Source of the DNA: Oxytricha trifallax
Lineage: Eukaryota; Ciliophora; Spirotrichea; Sporadotrichida; Oxytrichidae
Assembly (NCBI GenBank): GCA_000711775.1
Contig: ARYC01001207.1
Location: 1-64,000, forward strand
DNA: 64,000 nt
Reading direction: 5' to 3'
Position numbers and translations under genes: made by a program. Below are positions 58,920 through 64,000 of the stretch, one piece after another. The stretch's first letter is position 1; each line of letters starts with the position of its first letter. The notes beneath the pieces were generated by a model. The model made no database searches. It saw only the letters and a list, made by a program, of their open reading frames with translations, and had not been told where the DNA came from.

Positions 58920-59699
58920 ATGCCAATATTCGATACAAATGGCAATGAAATTAAATAAACCAATAAAATGAAGGCAACTTATGAAAGTTAAGGATTCCAA
59001 GATAAACTCTCTCTGCATCCATTTTCAACTTTATATAAAGATAAGCCAGAATTTGTAGTTTATCAAGAGATTTATGCTTTACAAAGCCCAGATACCGGTA
59101 AAATGAAGTATTACCTTAATGGTATAACATAATTTGATAATCTAAATTGGATGTATAACTTATCAAGTCATGTTTTGTTACATAAATCCAAGCCAATCAC
59201 AGAACAGAATAACTCATAGGGCAACTAATTAGACCTTAAACCTGCAAAAGCCATGATAGACAAAGAAAAGCAGCAATTAATTTAATACGATGATGCCAAA
59301 GATTAAGTTTAAGTTTTTATGAAAGTATTTTATGGAATCTAGAGATGGCTATTAAACATTCAATTGGTCTCTTTGTCAAGCTTTAAAGATGCTCTCAGTC
59401 CAGAGGAATGTTATTCTTATTTCGCTTATGCGCAACTAGAAGGTTTAATATTCCCTAAAATTAAGCAACTCAAGAAGTATTATGCAGGATCAACAAGAGA
59501 AATATTAGAAAAAGGTAATATAAGCTCGAAAGTAGTCAAAATTTTTGGCCAGTTAAAGATTTAAGACATCGATAGAAAACAAAAGCTTATAGATAAATGG
59601 GGAAATGACAATCAATACTACATGCAGGACTCTATCAATCTTTGGCTTAATGAAGAAGGCAAAAAATTACTAATAAATATGTGGCCACCTCTTGATTGA
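58920..59699 (+). CDS. Intact unknown protein, 259 aa
   Basis: An undamaged frame from ATG at 58920 (MPIFDTNGNEIKQTNKMKAT) to TGA at 59697-59699, with many TAA/TAG Gln codons and no frameshift, unlike most neighbours. Notable stretches: HPFSTLYKDKPEFVVYQEIY, GKMKYYLNGITQFDNLNWMY, LSPEECYSYFAYAQLEGLIF and a C-terminal MQDSINLWLNEEGKKLLINM. Soluble, mixed alpha/beta composition. Family not recognised. An ATG at about 58849 in another frame ends at a TGA, so 58920 is the better start. Confidence 0.8.
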
Positions 59700-59841
59700 T
59701 AAATCAATCAAAACATAATTAAGAATTATTTATTTCATCACTTATTAAATATCTATTTACAAGTGAGTAGTAGGGTATAAGTCTCATTATGATAGTCGAA
59801 ATTGTAGAAATTATGATTTTACTTTAATAGAATTAATAAAA

Positions 59842-60960
59842 ATGAGCAGAGCTTGCTAGAATTTTAATTAAGATATCACTACTAAGCAACACCTAAATGC
59901 AAATTTGTAACTTATTAACCAACATCAGACTTACCCTGAGATGCAACCTCATGATTAAAAATCTTAGAATTTGCAATTAATAGAGAAATTCATTCTAAAA
60001 ATTATTTACAACGCCCAAACGTTTATTAAGCAAAATAAACACCAGAGAGCTCGAGATCTGCTAAATAAAGCAGAATTCACTCTCCTCTTTATGGAAAAAA
60101 GCAAAGATCCTTTGATGAAGAGTAGTCATGCTATAAACACAAAAATTAAACTTTTATCTATCGTCTATCTGAATTTAGGGCTCTTATGCAAGCAGTAAGA
60201 TTTTACAGTTAACTATAAAGTTGTCCATTTATAGGAACAGTTTATTCAGTAAGCTCTAAAGTACTACAGACAGGCGCTTTCATATGAATATCTTAATGTG
60301 ATAGCCACTCAAACTAAGAATTGCCAAATAAAATAAAATTAACTGTACGATTTCTATCAAAATTAAAAAACCTTTTTATTTTTAGTGTCTCAAGAATCTA
60401 AATCATGATAAATATGTCTCTGATGTTATCAAATACTCAAATGTAAATATTAATAATATTTATTTTAGGCATGATCAAGCTCTAAAATATTATTTAGAAT
60501 GTGATCAAGAAATTCAAGATTTCATTTATTAAAGCAGTAACTAAACATCTGAAACTGACATAAAATAAAACGCTTAACTTATTGAATTAAAGGCTTGTCC
60601 TGATTTATTTAAAATACTCATAGAATTAAAATTAATTCATTAAATTGAAAAATTATATCACTATTCTTGCATTATTTTATTTTTGAATGTAAACTCGGGG
60701 TCGGTAAAGAATATGAGTTTTTGAATCAATAATAAATGGCTCTATAATAATTTGAATAAACTAGCACATTAATGTGTGAAGCTTCTTCAGAATTATAAAA
60801 TTAAAATCTATTAGAAAATTTACAAGATAAAATTAAGTATCTCACTTAAAATTAATAAAAGATCTCAAATTTAAATAATAATAATTAAAATTAATAATAC
60901 TGCTAATGTTTGATTTATAAGGTAAAATTATAATAAAATTAATTATTCAATTTCAAATTA
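59842..60960 (+). CDS. TPR-like helical protein
   Basis: ATG at 59842 (MSRACQNFNQDITTKQHLNA). Helical pairs typical of tetratricopeptide repeats: FIKQNKHQRARDLLNKAEFT, LLSIVYLNLGLLCKQ, FIQQALKYYRQALSYEYLNV, HDQALKYYLECDQEIQDF, LGVGKEYEFLNQQQMALQQF. A probable intron lies near 60365-60385 (before CLKNLNHDKYV) and a one-base slip in a T-run near 60685. No TGA closes the frame after the last repeat, so the 3' end is set where sequence turns AT-rich. The pattern resembles TPR adaptor proteins; no specific partner is visible. Confidence 0.65.
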
Positions 60961-61254
60961 GCACCAACTAGTTAAGAGTATATAATTAAATCAGAACAAT
61001 TTTTTATATTTTTAATGAATAATATATGTATCTAATATAATATTAATTTTAAGATCCATAATAAAAAATCATTAAAAACTATTATTCTTGCTTTTATAGT
61101 TAGTATAATCAATTAAATAAATACATTTTTTTAAATAACTGTTTTACTTAAACTTTAAAAACCTGCTTTATATTTTATGTAGTTTTTTCTTGATGAATTT
61201 TAACTTTGGCAATAATAAATTAAATAATAACAGAATTAATAACAAATATAAATA

Positions 61255-63197
61255 ATGTAACTGTAATAGCAAACTAAGTAGCTTTAAGAATACGAAAAAC
61301 TAAAATTTTAATATTAAAATGACTAAGTCGATAGAAAATTTTGGTCAAAACGAGGTGTTGGGCCAAAGCAAAAATCAGTCTCGATTAACCGTCAGAAAAA
61401 CAGTTTTTTAAATTCAGACAGTTAAAATAATTCTCCAGCATAAAACAATCAACAATTTGATAAGAGTTAAGTATAAATAGATGAAATTCAGTAAATATAA
61501 TAGTCATTAAATCAATAGATGAGGCAGTGGAAGCAAATTGATAAGGAACAAGGCCATATTGATAATTATTTGGATTAAAAACGTCATAAAAATTTTAAGC
61601 TACCCAGTGTGACTAATTCAGATATATTTATTATTACTTCAAAGCCACCTTCTACAACTGGAGGTTTCAGGAAGTTCAATTTTGATACTAAGAAATAGTC
61701 TAATACTGGCCTCACATCTCCAGTAGATCCTTATGCATATTAAAATTACTCTCCAGCAAATATATACGGCCATAAATAGAAAAGAATAAGAGATGATAAA
61801 TGCAAGAGCTCAGACTATAACAGCAATACTCAATTCATGTTTAATGTAGAAAAGTTTAAAAATTCTTTTTTATATTATTAAAAGGCAATTACGGCATTTA
61901 GCAAGAGAGAAAATATTGGATCACTTGAAAATTCATAAATTCTGTCTTAAAATAAGGGCTTTTTTCATAGAAGAAATTTAGGCAACACGAAATACCTATC
62001 ATTTACATCTAGCAATAATCAACAAATACAGCAATAACAATAATTGAAATTCAGTTTTAACAGAGGATTGAGTGAAGCAACAAAGATATATTCAGTTAAA
62101 AGCTCTGTTAACTATCTTGATAAAATTATATCAAAGCGAAGAAATAAGAACTAAACCCCTGAATCAAATAATAATTGGTTTAATTTAATTGGAAAATAAA
62201 AATGCCATAGAGTTTTGATAATTCGTCCTTATAATTTGACTTTCTCCATTGCTGATAATATTTATATATATTTTCTTATTCCCATAATTAAAATTGCCAA
62301 CAGAGTTTAAGAAGAGATAAGTGAAAAGAGCAAAACAAGCATTACAAAGGACATGTTAATTGAATTAAGATAAGGAAGAAAAGCAGCAAGCAATAATAGC
62401 AATCTAGCTACACCTACTCAATAAAACTCTTTAAGTACAAACTTTACTCAATAGTTTCTAAGTCCTGGAACAAAGAAAACACAAGCAAGTTTTTCTATAT
62501 AAAGCTAATCAACCTAAAAATAACAACAGAATTATGCACAGTAAAGGGAATAGTCTCCTTACCAAGTTAGTGATAGTATTCGCATTATTTAAGCAAGGAG
62601 ACAAAATTAGTTTTAGAAACTGAGTAAACAAGTAGATATTAAGCGTGATAATATTAGAAGAATTCCTTAGTAATACTGCCTCTGAATCTCATAAATCTGA
62701 ACAATATCATATCTGAAGATTTCAAAGAAGAAACTCAGAGAACTTACTTATCTTCTCGATTGAACAGTAAACTTATAAATATTTCTGAAGACAACTAACA
62801 AAACAGTAGCTAACGTTAGCATACACTGACTAATTAATAAAAGACTCATAGATCTTATATTTTTACTGAAGATGGTTAGCAAATCGAAGATAGAGTGAAT
62901 AAGATAGCTTGCACTATAAATAAGCTAAACATTCAATTTTTGAAGTATTAGAGTGATTTGAATTCAAGAAGGTAGGATCCACTAGTCAAAAAAGGAACTG
63001 CCTAATTTTCACAAATGAGCAACAGTGGTGGGTTTAATTTGGAGTAGTTAATTGAGTTTAAGGATGTGCCACTTATGAGGTCAAGCTACTTCCAATAAGA
63101 AAGCAAATATGGTAAATTAGAAGAAAATTACTATGAGACTTCGCCTAAGATAGAAGAAAATGATATAAATTATAGTTCTAGCTAGCTTGAAGAATGA
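61255..63197 (+). CDS. Q/N/S-rich protein of unknown function
   Basis: First in-frame Met at 61255 (MQLQQQTKQLQEYEKLKFQY); TGA at 63195-63197. About 1,400 bp stay free of TGA, up to about 62690. Sequence is polar with scattered conserved-looking pieces: HIDNYLDQKRHKNFKLPSVT, TGLTSPVDPYAYQNYSPANI, FNVEKFKNSFLYYQKAITAF, SVKSSVNYLDKIISKRR, YQVSDSIRIIQARRQ. After one slip near 62690 it continues FKEETQRTYLSSRLNSKLIN and YIFTEDGQQIEDRVNKIACT. A 93-bp IES lies at 62209-62301. The frame is also open upstream into the TPR gene, so the two could be one long protein. Confidence 0.65.
62209..62301. other. 93-bp IES with pointer AGAGTTT
   Basis: AGAGTTT at 62209-62215 and 62302-62308 bounds an AT-rich, hydrophobic-reading insert. 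Excision joins KCHRV to QEEISEK in frame. The insert length is a multiple of three, so retention would also keep the frame; the pointer and the composition change argue for an IES. Confidence 0.7.
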
Positions 63198-63337
63198 AAT
63201 TGAAAGCTTAATAAGTATGGTTTTAAATAATGAGTGAATTTATAAGTAATTAGTTTTATCTAATAATTTTCAATTTCATTTTTCTTCATCATTTGGGACT
63301 AATTACAAGAAAAAGGATACTAAATGTATAAAAATAA

Positions 63338-63680
63338 ATGAATAACAACCAAATAAGTTTCTAAAATGGCATTCAAATATTTAATTCTGAAATAGTGCAC
63401 AATTTTTGAAGTATTTTTTAATTTAATTTATAAAAATTATTGATAATTTAACATTAAGCAGGTAAAGTAGCAATTCAACGTCGTTTGCTGGACATAATCA
63501 CACAAGCAACCATAATAACATTTCTCAATTTATGCATACTCATAAGTAAAAATTTCTTAGATCAGTTATTTCAGAAATTATAAATAATGAGATATTTCAT
63601 CAAGAGGAAGAACCAATAAACGGAGAGTAGTCTGATGAACTAATGTTATATTATTTTAAAGATTTAAATGATGGAAAGTA
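63338..63680 (+). CDS. Start of a further gene, partial
   Basis: ATG at 63338 (MNNNQISFQNGIQIFNSEIV) is followed by an AT-rich interruption near 63395-63460. Polar coding-like sequence then follows (NSTSFAGHNHTSNHNNISQF, RSVISEIINNEIFHQEEEPI) to about 63680. The remainder to 64000 is AT-rich without a clear frame; the gene probably continues outside the window or in another MDS. Family not recognised. Confidence 0.45.
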
Positions 63681-64000
63681 AAAAATTGGGCATCTTTTTT
63701 CTAAATTTATTCATTATTTAAATAGTTTATCAATGATAAAAAAATAAACAAGTTAATAGATTTATTCTTATTTGATAAGTAATTCTGATTTAAGAATTAA
63801 AAATTTTTTTTCTTCACAAAAATAAATTATTTTTGTATTGAATTTGTTGATTAATGGTTAAATTCTATTTTAAATCTAAAATCTTTTTGAAGTTAAAATT
63901 GTTTCACTTCAATATAAATTGTTATTATAATTAAAAAATAGGTAAGGTAAAAATTTCGTTTTATAAGTAAATTTGAAAATTAATAATCTGATATAAGTAG
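63681..64000. other. AT-rich end of window
   Basis: No conserved frame, repeat or RNA gene recognised in the last 320 bp. Confidence 0.35.

Noticed and set aside
22681-64000. Euplotes-type code (TGA = Cys)
   Set aside because: TAA and TAG clearly encode Gln in many conserved frames and most genes end in TGA. One Cys-like TGA in NBR1 is outweighed by Gly- and Trp-like ones.

Overview
The window looks like germline (micronuclear) DNA of a spirotrich ciliate of the Oxytricha/Stylonychia type. Four things support this. (1) Conserved proteins read only if TAA and TAG are glutamine and TGA is the stop. (2) Coding segments (MDSs) are interrupted by AT-rich internal eliminated segments (IESs) flanked by short direct repeats (pointers). 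(3) At least two genes contain an MDS in inverted orientation, i.e. they are scrambled. (4) A transposase gene sits beside a 17-bp end made of the hypotrich telomere repeat (G4T4). I estimate composition at roughly 70% A+T by eye. Species and strain cannot be fixed from sequence alone.

Layout. 1-5090: about 25 copies of a ~205-bp satellite. 5.6-6.74 kb: decayed TBE-type transposase with telomere-like terminus. 7.2-12.15 kb (-): long Q-rich protein gene with a 510-bp IES. 12.4-16.3 kb (-): CHAT plus NB-ARC STAND protein, interrupted by a 360-bp MITE. 16.6-20.3 kb (+): broken LINE carrying another MITE. 20.7-21.33 kb: foldback element. 21.3-22.2 kb (-): unknown gene. 22.7-27.5 kb (+): pyruvate dehydrogenase E1 alpha split by a 3.7-kb insertion that itself holds a retroposon. 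28.2-30.3 kb (+): RBR ubiquitin ligase. 30.4-34.7 kb: PIG-B-like mannosyltransferase (-) lying between an inverted MDS and the main body of a calcium-dependent protein kinase (+). 35-37.4 kb (-): charged protein and DMT-type transporter. 37.6-39.3 kb (+): RNase H2B-like gene with an inverted MDS. 39.4-43.8 kb: N/Q-rich protein (+) and coiled-coil protein (-). 44.0-53.1 kb: NBR1-like autophagy receptor (-) whose PB1-coding MDS lies 6.7 kb from the rest. The intervening DNA carries an MT-A70 methyltransferase, an IS630-type transposase, an unknown ORF, an SF2 helicase and a MITE. 53.3-54.65 kb: 1.35-kb palindrome. 54.9-57.9 kb (+): DHX37/Dhr1-type RNA helicase. 58.9-64 kb (+): an intact unknown ORF, a TPR protein, a Q/N-rich protein and a partial gene.

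Genes are independent units rather than operons, as expected for germline precursors of gene-sized somatic chromosomes. The strongest observations are the two inverted MDSs and the split NBR1 locus, because removing the intervening DNA at the pointers joins protein domains in the expected order. Caveat: almost every gene also has one-base frameshifts, several in homopolymers, plus scattered in-frame TGA codons. These may be genuine decay or errors of an unpolished long-read assembly; sequence alone cannot decide. Coordinates of interrupted genes are outer limits.
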